A program made the position numbers and the translations under genes. From Pseudoduganella violacea (GTDB lineage Bacteria; Pseudomonadota; Gammaproteobacteria; Burkholderiales; Burkholderiaceae_D), in assembly GCF_014191875.1 (NCBI RefSeq), contig NZ_JACHXD010000024.1:1-64000 (forward strand): 64,000 nucleotides of DNA, given 5' to 3'. Below are positions 54,731 to 63,519 of this stretch, in pieces. The notes below the pieces were generated by a model that saw only the letters and a program-made list of their open reading frames with translations, searched no databases and had not been told where the DNA came from. Position 1 is the stretch's first letter, and each line of letters opens with the position of its first letter.

Positions 54731-55490
54731 AATCATTGATGAAATGGGCCTGATCGAAGTAGCCCAGGTCGAGCGCCAGCTGCGCCAGCCGCGGTGGCGC
54801 GTCCGATTGCAGCTGAGCCACCGCCTCGTGCATGCGGTAGCGCTTGATGACCCATTTCGGTCCCACGCCCACATAGTGCTGGAACAGGCGCTGCAAGGCG
54901 CGTTTGTTCAGGCCCGATGCCGCAACCAGGGCATCGACCGTGGTCATGCTGGCGTCGGCGGCGATGGTCGCCACCAGCCGGTTGGCCAGGTCCGTGTTGG
55001 CGTCCGGCGGCGGCAGGCGCTCCAATAGGAAAGCTGCGGCGGCCGGCATCATGGCATCGGCGCTGGCGCAAGCGCGTATCCGGGCAACGTAGGCCGTTCC
55101 AGCCTCGCCAAACACGCTATCCGGCGTCACGCGCCGGTCGGCGATGGTGGCCAGCGGCGCGCGCAGGAAGGGCTGGAATCCGCCTGGCCGGAACTTGATG
55201 CCGAAGGCGAAGCCTTGCCCCTCCAGCATGCGGCTGTAGCGCGCCGTATGCACGCCAAAGACGCCATCGCCGTCCTTTTCCACCACCAGATGCACGCTGG
55301 GATGCGGCAGTGTTTCCTGCGCCTGCGGCGGATGGCCCTGCATATCCCAGGCCACATGCCAGTAATGCTCCACCAGCCCGGCCAGCGCCGCGCAGGGCGC
55401 CTGCCGCTGGTGGCTGAACTGGCCCACTTCGAAGCGCGGCACCAGGATGCCGCGCGGCTGGTCCGGCTCTTGTCGCGTTTTTCCAATCAT
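54669..55490 (-). CDS. AraC-family transcriptional regulator
   Basis: A 273-residue regulator. The N-terminal half (LVEHYWHVAWDMQG, HPSVHLVVEKDG) matches the DUF6597 sensor found in many AraC proteins. The C-terminal half is the double HTH: TVDALVAASGLNKRALQRLF, then RLAQLALDLGYFDQAHFIND. The start ATG at 55490 lacks a clear ribosome site. It is convergent with the Rieske gene and divergent from the DUF3224 gene across about 60 bases, so it may regulate the latter. Confidence 0.85.
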   Translation of the reverse strand: MIGKTRQEPDQPRGILVPRFEVGQFSHQRQAPCAALAGLVEHYWHVAWDMQGHPPQAQETLPHPSVHLVVEKDGDGVFGVHTARYSRMLEGQGFAFGIKFRPGGFQPFLRAPLATIADRRVTPDSVFGEAGTAYVARIRACASADAMMPAAAAFLLERLPPPDANTDLANRLVATIAADASMTTVDALVAASGLNKRALQRLFQHYVGVGPKWVIKRYRMHEAVAQLQSDAPPRLAQLALDLGYFDQAHFINDFTALVGKPPGEYARQLTAPA

Positions 55491-55549
55491 GGGGGGCTGC
55501 TCATCCTGTCTACTATGGACCGAGGCAGCGATCTTACAGGAGCTTGAAC

Positions 55550-55996
55550 GTGAAACCCATCTTTTCGATTTTTCTTATCTTGGCCGCGCAAGCGGCATAC
55601 GCGGGAGGCGGCACTATGCAGATTCAGGGCGATTTCGATGTGAAACTGACGCCGCAAACGTCGGCCGATTCCCCGCCGTGGGGGCGGCAGCGCATTGAAA
55701 AAACCTTCCATGGTCCGTTGGCCGGCAGCAGCATTGGGGAAATGCTGGCCGTGCGCACGGAAGTGAAAGGTTCGGCGGGCTATGTGGCGCTGGAGCAGGT
55801 GAGCGCCACGCTGGCAGGGCGCAAGGGGACTTTTTTCCTCCAGCATTCTGGCCTGATGGATCACGGCGCGCCGACGCTGACCGTCAGCGTCGTGCCGGAT
55901 TCGGCGACCGGCGAGCTGAAAGGCCTGAAGGGAACGATGATCATCCAGATCGAGGGCGGCAAGCATTCCTACGGCTTCAGCTACAGCCTGCCCTGA
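55550..55996 (+). CDS. Exported DUF3224 protein
   Basis: A 148-residue protein with a short signal peptide (KPIFSIFLILAAQAAYA) and a DUF3224 domain: beta-rich, MQIQGDFDVKLTPQT at the start and FLQHSGLMDHGAPTLTVSVV in the middle. DUF3224 members form lipocalin/allene-oxide-cyclase-like barrels of unknown role, and most lack a signal. The start is GTG at 55550, chosen because AGGAG lies seven bases upstream; TTG at 55544 is too close. Confidence 0.8.
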   Translation: MKPIFSIFLILAAQAAYAGGGTMQIQGDFDVKLTPQTSADSPPWGRQRIEKTFHGPLAGSSIGEMLAVRTEVKGSAGYVALEQVSATLAGRKGTFFLQHSGLMDHGAPTLTVSVVPDSATGELKGLKGTMIIQIEGGKHSYGFSYSLP

Positions 55997-56012
55997 TCCG
56001 TGACGGGTGCGC

Positions 56013-57983
56013 TTAGCCGCGCGGGCGCTGGCGGTGGAAGACCAGCGGGCTGTATGGAATGGCCGATGGCGGCGGCGAATTCAGGATGCCCGTCTTCATC
56101 GCGCCCACCACATGCATTTCGCAGGGCTTACAGTCGAAACGCAGCGTATAGCGCTCGTTGCCGCTGACCAGCGTCATCGGCTCCGCGCGCACCTGGCCCT
56201 GGACGCCTTGCACGCCCTTGGCCTGCTTCGGGCACAGGTTGAAGGAGAAGCGCAGGCAGTGCTTGGTGATCATCAGCGACACTTCGCCCGGCTCTTCATG
56301 CGCTTCGTAAGCCGCGTCGATCAGTTGCACGCCATGCTTGTGATAGAAGGCGCGCGCCTTGTCGTTGTAGACATTGGCCAGATAGCTGAGCTGCGTTTCC
56401 GGATAAGCCGCAGGCGGTTCTTCCGCGGGTTTACGCTCGGGACGCAGCCAGGCCGCCACGCGCGCCGCTTCATGCGCTTCGATCGCTTCGCGGCGCAGCG
56501 CATTGATAGCCGAGGAAGGCACAAACCAGGGGCGCGACAAGGCCAGTTCCACCTGGCGCGCCTCGAACATGGTGTTGCCCAGTTTGCCCAGGCTGGCGCG
56601 CAGGGCCGCGTCGGCCTGTTCCGCCTGCTGCGCAGGCTGGAATTCGATCAGTGCTTCGGTCGAGCTGGCGATGCCGTCCTCGTCGCAGATGCTCAGACAC
56701 AGGCCGCCGGCGCATTCGCTCAGCGTCAGATCCAGCGCGACCTTGCGTTCGGACGATTTCTTGTTCAGCGCCGCTTCCCACTGGTGGTCGCGGTTGCGGT
56801 GGATTACGGTGCCGACTTTCAGGCCGGCCAGGGTGCTCAGCACCTCGTTGGGGAAGACGCGCCAGCGCTGGCCGTCCTCCTCCTCGCCGAGTTTTTGCAC
56901 GGTATTGGCTTGAATGCCCACCGTGGTGCGCTTGTTCATATAGTTCAGGCCATCGCCGTTCGCCATCGGCGCGTTGGCGACGAGGTCGAAATGGTCGCCG
57001 CCGATGCGGCTCACCGTCCCCAGTTCCACGCCCACATACTTGGGCGAATCGAAGGCGCCGATGTCCACCAGGCGGCCCTGGGCGAAATAATCGGTATGGC
57101 CGCGGTGGAAGTTCTTGTCCACGTCGGGCGTGAACAGCACCTTGGTCTGGCCGCTCGAAGCGCGCGCCAGCTCGGGGCGGCGCTCCAGGATCTCGTCCAG
57201 CAGCAGGCGGTAATGGGCGGTGATGTTCTTCACATAGCCCATGTCCTTGTAGCGGCCCTCGATCTTGAAGGAGCGGATGCCGGCATCGACCAGCGCTTCC
57301 AGATTGCGGCTCTGGTCATTGTCCTTCATCGACAGCAGGTGCTTTTCATACGCCACCACGCGGCCTTGGCCGTCGGACAGGGTATAGGGCAGGCGGCAGG
57401 CCTGCGAGCAGTCGCCGCGGTTGGCGCTGCGGCCGGTGTCGGCATGCGAGATATAGCATTGGCCGGAGAAGGCCACGCACAGCGCGCCGTGGATGAAGTA
57501 TTCCAGCGGCGTGTCGACTTCCGCGCGGATTTTGCGGATTTGCTCGATGGTCAGCTCGCGCGCCAGCACCAGCTGGGAGAAGCCCACATTGCCGAGGAAG
57601 CGCGCTTTTTCCGCGGTGCGGATATCGCACTGGGTACTGGCGTGCATCTGGATCGGCGGCAGGTCCAGCTCCAGCAGGCCCATGTCCTGGATGATGAGGG
57701 CGTCGACGCCTGCTTCATACAGTTGCCAGATCTGCTTGCGCGCCGTTTCCAGCTCGGCGTCGTGCATGATGGTGTTCATGGTCACGAAAATGCGGGCGTG
57801 GTAGCGGTGGGCGAATTGCGTCAGCGCGGCGATATCCTCCAGCGGATTGCTGGCGTTATGGCGCGCGCCAAAGGCGGGGCCGCCGATATAGACGGCATCG
57901 GCGCCATGCAAAATGGCCTCGCGGCCGATTTCAGCGGTTTTGGCGGGGGACAGCAGTTCGAGCTGGTGACTGAGCAGCGACAT
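56013..57983 (-). CDS. rlhA: 23S rRNA 5-hydroxycytidine C2501 synthase (U32 peptidase family)
   Basis: A 656-residue U32-family protein matching E. coli RlhA/YdcP in length and in order of motifs: LELLSPAKTAEIG, GADAVYIGGPAFGAR, HRYHARIFVTMNTI, IQDMGLLELDLPPI and HASTQCDIRTAEKA. Fe-S-type cysteines occur in HGALCVAFSGQCYIS and RGDCSQACRLPY. It would hydroxylate C2501 of 23S rRNA using prephenate-derived oxygen. The ATG at 57983 follows AGGAAG. Homologues TrhP/YegQ act on tRNA but are shorter. Confidence 0.87.
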   Translation of the reverse strand: MSLLSHQLELLSPAKTAEIGREAILHGADAVYIGGPAFGARHNASNPLEDIAALTQFAHRYHARIFVTMNTIMHDAELETARKQIWQLYEAGVDALIIQDMGLLELDLPPIQMHASTQCDIRTAEKARFLGNVGFSQLVLARELTIEQIRKIRAEVDTPLEYFIHGALCVAFSGQCYISHADTGRSANRGDCSQACRLPYTLSDGQGRVVAYEKHLLSMKDNDQSRNLEALVDAGIRSFKIEGRYKDMGYVKNITAHYRLLLDEILERRPELARASSGQTKVLFTPDVDKNFHRGHTDYFAQGRLVDIGAFDSPKYVGVELGTVSRIGGDHFDLVANAPMANGDGLNYMNKRTTVGIQANTVQKLGEEEDGQRWRVFPNEVLSTLAGLKVGTVIHRNRDHQWEAALNKKSSERKVALDLTLSECAGGLCLSICDEDGIASSTEALIEFQPAQQAEQADAALRASLGKLGNTMFEARQVELALSRPWFVPSSAINALRREAIEAHEAARVAAWLRPERKPAEEPPAAYPETQLSYLANVYNDKARAFYHKHGVQLIDAAYEAHEEPGEVSLMITKHCLRFSFNLCPKQAKGVQGVQGQVRAEPMTLVSGNERYTLRFDCKPCEMHVVGAMKTGILNSPPPSAIPYSPLVFHRQRPRG

Positions 57984-58069
57984 GGCAACTTCCTGGCGAA
58001 ACGGAGGCGAAAATTATAACGGGAACCAGGGTCGAATGACAGAGCTACGTCCTTGGCCTGTTCATTGTT

Positions 58070-58087
58070 CGGCATGCAAACATGCCG
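58070..58087. repeat. Small perfect palindrome in the rlhA/arsR region
   Basis: CGGCATG-CAAA-CATGCCG, a 7-bp perfect inverted repeat about 90 bases upstream of rlhA. Operator or hairpin; no T-run. Confidence 0.3.
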
Positions 58088-58167
58088 TTGGATCAAGCTG
58101 CGGTGCTGGAGGCGTAAACGCGGCGAGGCCTGAAAGAATTCCTGTTGTACTTTTTGCTTGATCATCC

Positions 58168-58209
58168 ATAACCTATGGGTTATAGTTTTACGCATAACTT
58201 GTTGGTTAT
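58168..58209. promoter_or_regulatory. Double ArsR operator
   Basis: ATAACC-TATG-GGTTAT (58168-58183) and ATAACT-TGTT-GGTTAT (58194-58209) are 16-bp inverted repeats ending nine bases before the arsR ATG. Typical of autoregulated ArsR promoters. Confidence 0.7.
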
Positions 58210-58217
58210 GGAATCAA

Positions 58218-58544
58218 ATGACTACTTCTTCTCATGATGCGCTCTTCAAAGCATTGTCCGACCCCACACGGCGGGCCATCTTCGAAACGCTATGTTCGGG
58301 CGGCGAACAGACTGTGGGCGGGCTGACCGCGCAATTCCACATCTCGCAGCCGGCCGTGTCCAAGCACCTCGCGGTGCTGAAGCAGGCCGGCCTGGCACTC
58401 GACCGCCATGAGGGACGCCAAACCCATTACAGCGCGCAGTTGCAGGCGCTGTCTCCGCTGCTGGACTGGACCCACCAGATGAAGCGTTTCTGGGAAAGCC
58501 GGTTCGATGATCTTGAAGACCTACTGAAAAGGATGGACCAATGA
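58218..58544 (+). CDS. ArsR-family repressor
   Basis: A 108-residue winged-helix regulator without metal-binding cysteines of the ArsR type (one Cys only). DALFKALSDPTRRAIFETL gives the first helices, FHISQPAVSKHLAVLKQAG the recognition helix, and THYSAQLQAL the wing. This variant is almost always paired with a SRPBCC protein, as here. The ATG at 58218 is inside a strong operator region, so autorepression is likely. The stop overlaps the next start by four bases. Confidence 0.9.
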   Translation: MTTSSHDALFKALSDPTRRAIFETLCSGGEQTVGGLTAQFHISQPAVSKHLAVLKQAGLALDRHEGRQTHYSAQLQALSPLLDWTHQMKRFWESRFDDLEDLLKRMDQ

Positions 58545-58957
58545 ACGACACCGCACTCCAACTCCGCACCGTTGTGGTTGAACGCGAATTCCCTTATCCG
58601 GCAGAGAAGCTGTGGCGCGCGCTGACCCAACCGCACCTGATCGAAGCCTGGTTGATGAAAAGCGATTTTCAACCGCGCGCGGGCCACCATTTCAAATTCA
58701 GCGCCGACTGGGGCTCGGTCGATTGCGAAGTGATGGAAATTGAGCTGCACAAAACGCTGTCCTACACCTGGGCGGCCCATGGGCTGGAAAGCGTCGTCAC
58801 CTGGACGCTGGAGCCGACGCCGGGCGGCACCCAGCTGCGCATGGAGCAAGCGGGCTTCCGCACGGATCAAGAACAGGCCTATCAAGGCGCGAAAATGGGC
58901 TGGAAACGCTTCTTCGATACTCTGGAAGGCGTGTTGGTCAAGGAGTCCGCACCATGA
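58541..58957 (+). CDS. SRPBCC (AHSA1-like) ligand-binding protein
   Basis: A 138-residue START/Bet-v1-fold protein. VVVEREFPYPAEKLWRALTQ and IEAWLM at the N-terminus, and GAKMGWKRFFDTLEGVL at the end, are family hallmarks. It binds a small hydrophobic ligand; in this operon type it probably senses or sequesters the signal for the ArsR repressor. It overlaps arsR by four bases and the membrane-protein gene by four bases. Confidence 0.87.
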   Translation: MNDTALQLRTVVVEREFPYPAEKLWRALTQPHLIEAWLMKSDFQPRAGHHFKFSADWGSVDCEVMEIELHKTLSYTWAAHGLESVVTWTLEPTPGGTQLRMEQAGFRTDQEQAYQGAKMGWKRFFDTLEGVLVKESAP

Positions 58958-59163
58958 GCGCGGCCATGAAAAGGACGCTGGCGCGCTGGGTGCACATCCT
59001 GCTGGGCGTTCCGGTGATTGGCTATGTGTATACTCCTTTCGAAGCGCTTCCGGGCTTTGCGCACCTGGTGCGCTACATCTATCTGCCGGCGCTCGTGCTG
59101 GCGGGGCTGTGGATGTGGAAGGGGCATGCCATCAAACGCATTCTGACCGGGAGAACGGCATGA
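58954..59163 (+). CDS. Small two-helix membrane protein
   Basis: A 69-residue protein with two hydrophobic segments (about 9-27 and 40-54) and a basic C-terminus (HAIKRILTGR). WVHILLGVPVIGYVYTPFE recalls the small membrane proteins found next to SRPBCC genes. The start overlaps the SRPBCC stop and the stop overlaps the DUF1801 start, both in ATGA style. Function unknown. Confidence 0.72.
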   Translation: MSAAMKRTLARWVHILLGVPVIGYVYTPFEALPGFAHLVRYIYLPALVLAGLWMWKGHAIKRILTGRTA

Positions 59164-59582
59164 AGAAAGCGGATGCAGAAGCGGGCACGCCAGCCTCGCT
59201 CCAGATCGACCAGAAGTTCGCCGGCCTGGGCGACTGGCGCGGCGCGGCCCTGAGCCGGATGCGCGCGCTGATCCATGAAGCCTTGCCCGATGTGGTGGAA
59301 GAGGTGAAATGGATGGGAACCCCGGTGTGGTCGCATAACGGCATCGTCTGCACCGGCGAAAGCTATAAGGCCTGGGTCAAGCTGACCTTCCTGAAAGGCG
59401 CGTCGCTGGACGATCCGGCCGGCCTGTTCAATTCCAGCCTGGACGGCAACGCGCGCCGGGCCATCGATATCCGTGAAGGCGAAGAAGTCGATGCGAAAGC
59501 GTTCAAGGCTTTGATTAAAGCCGCAGCCGCGTTCAACGCCGACGCTAAGGCGCAGAAACGCCGCCCGAAGGCGGCGGCGTAA
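59160..59582 (+). CDS. DUF1801 (YdhG/YjbR-like) protein
   Basis: A 140-residue protein of the DUF1801 type. ALIHEALPDVVEEVKWMGTP, VWSHNGIV and the YKAWVKLTFLKGASLDDP stretch are family features. The C-terminal tail is Lys/Arg-rich (AKAQKRRPKAAA). Members form a small alpha/beta fold and are widespread, without proven activity. It closes the arsR operon and is followed by a strong hairpin. Confidence 0.8.
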   Translation: MKKADAEAGTPASLQIDQKFAGLGDWRGAALSRMRALIHEALPDVVEEVKWMGTPVWSHNGIVCTGESYKAWVKLTFLKGASLDDPAGLFNSSLDGNARRAIDIREGEEVDAKAFKALIKAAAAFNADAKAQKRRPKAAA

Positions 59583-59586
59583 AGAG

Positions 59587-59608
59587 CCGCCGGCTGGTGC
59601 CGGCGGCA
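59587..59608. terminator. Hairpin between DUF1801 and the convergent effector-like gene
   Basis: GCCGCCGGC-TGGT-GCCGGCGGC is a perfect 9-bp stem with a tetraloop, then a C/T-rich stretch. It closes the arsR operon and probably also the convergent gene. Confidence 0.6.
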
Positions 59609-59616
59609 TGCCTTTC

Positions 59617-62301
59617 TTATGGTTGATTCCTTGCCGGGTTCTCCGAAGAGAAATAACTGTGCTGAGCAAAGTGGCTGAGAGTGTCATTCCAGGCATTTTT
59701 TGCGACCTCAGTCAAGGCAGGTTCGTTGCCTGTCGGCGTGAATGATCCGAGGAAGCTTTGATAGTCGCCGATGAAATCATCCCGCTCCTTCTTTTTTGTT
59801 AATTCGATTGCTACGTGCTCAATCAGCATGTCCACCTTTTGCGCAATGTCGTGAGCAGGCATCCCGTGGGCAGGATCTATATTGTCCTGCAGGAGTTTGG
59901 TAAAACCAGCTCGATCGGCGACGAAGTTATTTTCTGCCAGCTCCTTCGCCAGTCTCCCCGCCAGTGCAGCTGTTGGCCATGCTGGGTTCGTCCCTTGATC
60001 TATCGCCAGCCACCCAGCCCATTCCTTAGCACTTTTCTTTTTCTGTTCGCTGATATCGGCGGACACGTCCGCACCCGCAGGCGACTGGAGTTTGCCAAGA
60101 AATTCCAGGCGTTTTGCCTCGAAGGCCGCCGGATCCCTTGGCGCCGACACGGCTACAGGCAAACCACCCGGCTCGCGACTTAGCTGATGCGCCACCCATA
60201 AAGCTTCATGCATGGAGTGGCCGCCGTCGTATGTCAGGAACATCATGATGCCCAATAAAGCCTCTTGGGCATTGATGTTTTGCATCTGGTGCACCATATG
60301 CATCCCGATATTGGTTGAGCCGGATACCCCACTAACATATGGAAGGCCGTTTTCCAACGCGGTTTTCAATGCATTGCTAGGGCTTTCCAGCTTAGGCCTG
60401 TTTCGGTCAGAAGGATGCATCGCTGGCTCCGTACCATCGGCGATGTAAGGCTGATGGTGCGTGGTAATACCCGATGTCGGCGCCATGCGGTTGAGATTCG
60501 TTGTGCCAATATGCCTTGCCGCCGCCGCGTCGATCACGCTTCCGTAATTCTCGTTTGCCGCGCGCATCCATGGTGCGCCATTTTCCGGATTCTGACGGTG
60601 CGACGCTTGTTCGCCCAGGGATTCAGTCATCTTAAGCGCCAAGTGGTATATGGCGGCGCTGTCATCTCCGCTTGAACTGGCTGCGTTCATTTGTTTATAC
60701 AGTTCCGGCAGCACTTGCTCAGGAGATGCGTCTAGAAAAGCCGTTAGCTTTGACGATTGTGCCTCCAAGTGGGCGCGATCCAGAAGCATAGTACGTTGCA
60801 TATCCCATGCCGTATATTTTTGCCGGTCGTGCGGCAAACCGTTCAGACTGCTATGAATAAAGCCCGCCATATTGTTTGCAGCATCCATAGCCGTCTGTGA
60901 CAGTGCGATACTGCTTCCTGGTGCGTTAAGCCCTTTCTGGGTCCCGTCCGCTGTTATCGCGGACCTGGTCTGATTCCACCAGGCAGCGTCAGGACATTGT
61001 ACTGGTTGCTCCGCCTGCATGGACAAAGACAGTTTGACGGTCAGGTAGGGGATGGCAATGCTGTCAAAGCCATTTTCCACTGGCGCGCGCAGCAGTCGTT
61101 CCAGTGCGTTGACTACTTCTCCTGGTGGCGCATTAAAAAATTGCTCCAGAGCAGGTGACTCTGTTTGCCAGCCACGCCGTTCATGTCTCATCATGTCCTG
61201 CACCTTCCAGGCGGCAAATTGTCTGGCTTGGGGCGTTAGGGATGTAAGTTGGGTATCGAGGTGGGCAGCCATATTTCCCATCGCCGTTTTAACGGCGGCG
61301 GGAGGATTGCGAACCAATTGGTCGACGATGGCCGATTCCAAGGCGCGTCCGTAGATATTGTCATGAAGACGTGTATGGTAATTCGCCGCATTGGCCTGTT
61401 CGGGGATCGAAGCACTGAGTTCCTTCGCCAATTTTTCAAGCTCGGGCAGTCCCTCGTTTTTGCAGCGAGTTTCCACGCCGTTCAACCAGGCTTTCGTGTC
61501 GTCGAATTTCAGATTATGTTGCATGACACGGAGCTGCGTTTCTTCACCCAGATTTTGTAAGAAAGCAGCGTGGGGACCTTGTGCATTCGCCGTGGTAGCT
61601 CTCTGTATTTCGCGGCCGAGATGTGCCATGCATTCCATCGGCATGCGTTTTGCCAGCCTCGGCGCGCAGAAATCCGGTTTCGTAGCGGGTTGCTGGGCAA
61701 TGACGGCATCGTTGACGCGCTCCATGAGCGTGCCCAATTCGGCCGTGGTCAGCCTGTTGCCTGGTGCACTTACCCAGGCGTATGCGTCAGTGATCGTTTG
61801 TCCTGCTGGCGTCCCCCCCAAACTGTATTTAGCTGCGGTATTCGTCAATACATTCAGTACCGCTTCCTTGCCCAGCTTTATGGCTCCAGGATCCTGTTGA
61901 TTGGCTGGATCAGAGGCGGCGTTACCGGCACTGAGCTTGGTTTTGGGGCCAGACGGCACACAGCAAATCCCCAGGCGGACGTCGTCAAGGTTGATTACTT
62001 CCCCCAATACGGTGAAATTTTGGGCGGCGGGTGAGCTATTCAGCAGCTTGCTGTTCCACTTCACCATGTCAAGGATCGTGGTTTTGTCATCGACTATTTG
62101 CGTCGTAGGCTTGGGTACTGCAGTCGTGGCAGCACGCATGTGCATCAGAATAGGTTGCGAAGGTCCCCTTGCCAGCGTCGGCGGGAGGGGCTGTTGCTGC
62201 GCTGCCGCCGGTTGTGGATTTACCTGCGTCGCGCTTGTTTGAGTGCTGCTGCCACCGTATGGCAGGACCGGAGTAGTGGATGCGGCTGCTGGGCTGATCA
62301 T
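59617..62301 (-). CDS. Large effector-like orphan protein with internal duplication
   Basis: An 894-residue protein that I do not recognise. The first 70 residues are Ser/Thr/Ala/Gln/Pro-rich with no signal peptide, like N-terminal secretion signals of type III effectors. Two related units follow at about 344-450 and 473-590. They share NMAAHLD/NMAGFIH, QFAAWKVQDMM/KYTAWDMQRTM, ALEQFFNAPPGEVV/KLTAFLDASPEQVL, DSIAIPYLTVKLSL/DSAAIYHLALKMTE and AWWNQTRSAI/PWMRAANENYGSVI. A further domain at about 645-712 has PYVSGVSGSTNIGMHMVHQM and TYDGGHSMHEALWVAHQ, which look like catalytic Ser/His/Glu motifs. Composition is visibly less GC-rich than the neighbours. The start is ATG at 62301 after AGGAAGA. 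No secretion system or chaperone gene is nearby. Confidence 0.6.
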   Translation of the reverse strand: MISPAAASTTPVLPYGGSSTQTSATQVNPQPAAAQQQPLPPTLARGPSQPILMHMRAATTAVPKPTTQIVDDKTTILDMVKWNSKLLNSSPAAQNFTVLGEVINLDDVRLGICCVPSGPKTKLSAGNAASDPANQQDPGAIKLGKEAVLNVLTNTAAKYSLGGTPAGQTITDAYAWVSAPGNRLTTAELGTLMERVNDAVIAQQPATKPDFCAPRLAKRMPMECMAHLGREIQRATTANAQGPHAAFLQNLGEETQLRVMQHNLKFDDTKAWLNGVETRCKNEGLPELEKLAKELSASIPEQANAANYHTRLHDNIYGRALESAIVDQLVRNPPAAVKTAMGNMAAHLDTQLTSLTPQARQFAAWKVQDMMRHERRGWQTESPALEQFFNAPPGEVVNALERLLRAPVENGFDSIAIPYLTVKLSLSMQAEQPVQCPDAAWWNQTRSAITADGTQKGLNAPGSSIALSQTAMDAANNMAGFIHSSLNGLPHDRQKYTAWDMQRTMLLDRAHLEAQSSKLTAFLDASPEQVLPELYKQMNAASSSGDDSAAIYHLALKMTESLGEQASHRQNPENGAPWMRAANENYGSVIDAAAARHIGTTNLNRMAPTSGITTHHQPYIADGTEPAMHPSDRNRPKLESPSNALKTALENGLPYVSGVSGSTNIGMHMVHQMQNINAQEALLGIMMFLTYDGGHSMHEALWVAHQLSREPGGLPVAVSAPRDPAAFEAKRLEFLGKLQSPAGADVSADISEQKKKSAKEWAGWLAIDQGTNPAWPTAALAGRLAKELAENNFVADRAGFTKLLQDNIDPAHGMPAHDIAQKVDMLIEHVAIELTKKKERDDFIGDYQSFLGSFTPTGNEPALTEVAKNAWNDTLSHFAQHSYFSSENPARNQP

Positions 62302-62409
62302 CGTATCTTCCTGGATGTTGAAAGAACATTCGGGTCGTTTCCCCCACCCGTTCAGGGACTCGTGGCCACAAGGGCGGCTTTGCATCTGTGGCAGGAAGCG
62401 GCAAATAGT

Positions 62410-63423
62410 TCATCGAGGAGTGGAAACGGCCGGTGTAGCGGCATGAGCCGGCGCCGGCAGACAGCCCAAACTTTCCAGCGTACGTTCCAGCGCGATCTCC
62501 AGCGGCGTGTGGGGTTCTACGCCGAGCACTTCGCGCAAAAGCCGGTTTTCCATGCGCACTTCCTGCTGCCACAGATAGCGCATCTCCAGCATTTCGCGCA
62601 GGGTTTCGTTGAAGGGCGAGATCAGGCGGATCAGCCACCACGGGAAGGCCTTCAGCTGCGGCGACCGGCCGCCGCGCGCTGTGACCACGCGCTGAATCGC
62701 CTGGCCAAGCTGCTTGCCGTCATGGTCCCAGTAGCCCCCCATATGGAAGCTGGCAAAGGCGGGCAGCGTTTCGCGGATCGCCAACAGGGCCAGCATCGTT
62801 GCCGCCACGTCAGGCAAATAGGCATACTGGTGGCCCACGCCCGGCGCACCGGGCAGCTTCACTTCGGACGGCACCCGGCCGGGACGGAGCATGCCCTGCG
62901 ACAGCCAGTTATTGCGCGCGCCGGGTCCGAAGAAATCGCCGGCACGCACAATAATGACGCGCACGTTGTCAGCTTCCGCTGCTTGGCGCAGGCGCTTTTC
63001 CAGCTCGGCGCGGATCCGGCCTTTGCGCGTAAGAGGGCGCTGCGGCGAGTCTTCTTGCAAGACAGGGAAGGCATCCGGCCCGAAATTGTAGACCGTGCCA
63101 GGCAGGACGATGGTGGCGCCATGCGCCTTCGCGGCGGCGATCGTGTTCTCAAGCATGGGCAAAACTTGCGTCCCCCAGCCGCGGTAGCCCGGCGGGTTGA
63201 CGGCGTGAACGATCACGCTGCAATCAGCCGCCGCCTCGGCAACCGCCTGCGCATTCAGCGCATCCCCCTCCAGCCATTCGACGCCACCGCTTGTGCGGCG
63301 GGATACGCCGAGGCCGCGTTTCAGCGCCCGCACGGCCCATCCTTGCGCCAGCAACTGCTTCACCATTTCGCCGCCGATGCCACCACTGGCGCCAAGCACC
63401 AGAACCTTTTGCTGAGCCTTCAT
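62410..63423 (-). CDS. NAD(P)-dependent oxidoreductase (atypical extended SDR)
   Basis: A 337-residue Rossmann protein with VLVLGASGGIGGEMV at the N-terminus. VIVHAVNPPGYRGWG, then PGTVYNFGPDAFP and VRAGDFFGPGA, are typical of NmrA/epimerase-like SDRs. The catalytic Tyr is in TVYNFG, but the usual YxxxK is not seen. The ATG at 63423 follows a perfect AAGGAGG. It is divergent from a lysR gene that probably controls it. Substrate unknown. Confidence 0.82.
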   Translation of the reverse strand: MKAQQKVLVLGASGGIGGEMVKQLLAQGWAVRALKRGLGVSRRTSGGVEWLEGDALNAQAVAEAAADCSVIVHAVNPPGYRGWGTQVLPMLENTIAAAKAHGATIVLPGTVYNFGPDAFPVLQEDSPQRPLTRKGRIRAELEKRLRQAAEADNVRVIIVRAGDFFGPGARNNWLSQGMLRPGRVPSEVKLPGAPGVGHQYAYLPDVAATMLALLAIRETLPAFASFHMGGYWDHDGKQLGQAIQRVVTARGGRSPQLKAFPWWLIRLISPFNETLREMLEMRYLWQQEVRMENRLLREVLGVEPHTPLEIALERTLESLGCLPAPAHAATPAVSTPR

Positions 63424-63505
63424 ATTTACCTCCTTGTGTTGACCATGGAAAGAATTATGGGCAAACTCGGATTAAATGAAAATTCGCTAAATATCTATCG
63501 TTGCT

Positions 63506-63519
63506 ATACAAATTTGTAT
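63506..63519. promoter_or_regulatory. Palindrome overlapping the lysR start codon
   Basis: ATACAAATTTGTAT is a perfect 14-bp palindrome whose right end includes the A and T of the lysR ATG (63518-63520). It contains the T-N11-A form of LysR binding sites. Confidence 0.55.

Noticed and set aside
56007..58019. 670-codon plus-strand frame
   Set aside because: It mirrors rlhA on the other strand, is rich in Arg/Gln/Ala/His and shows no domain.
62302..62460. Search for an hrp/PIP-type box upstream of the effector-like gene
   Set aside because: No TTCG-N16-TTCG or TTCGC-N15-TTCGC pair was found on the minus strand in this stretch.
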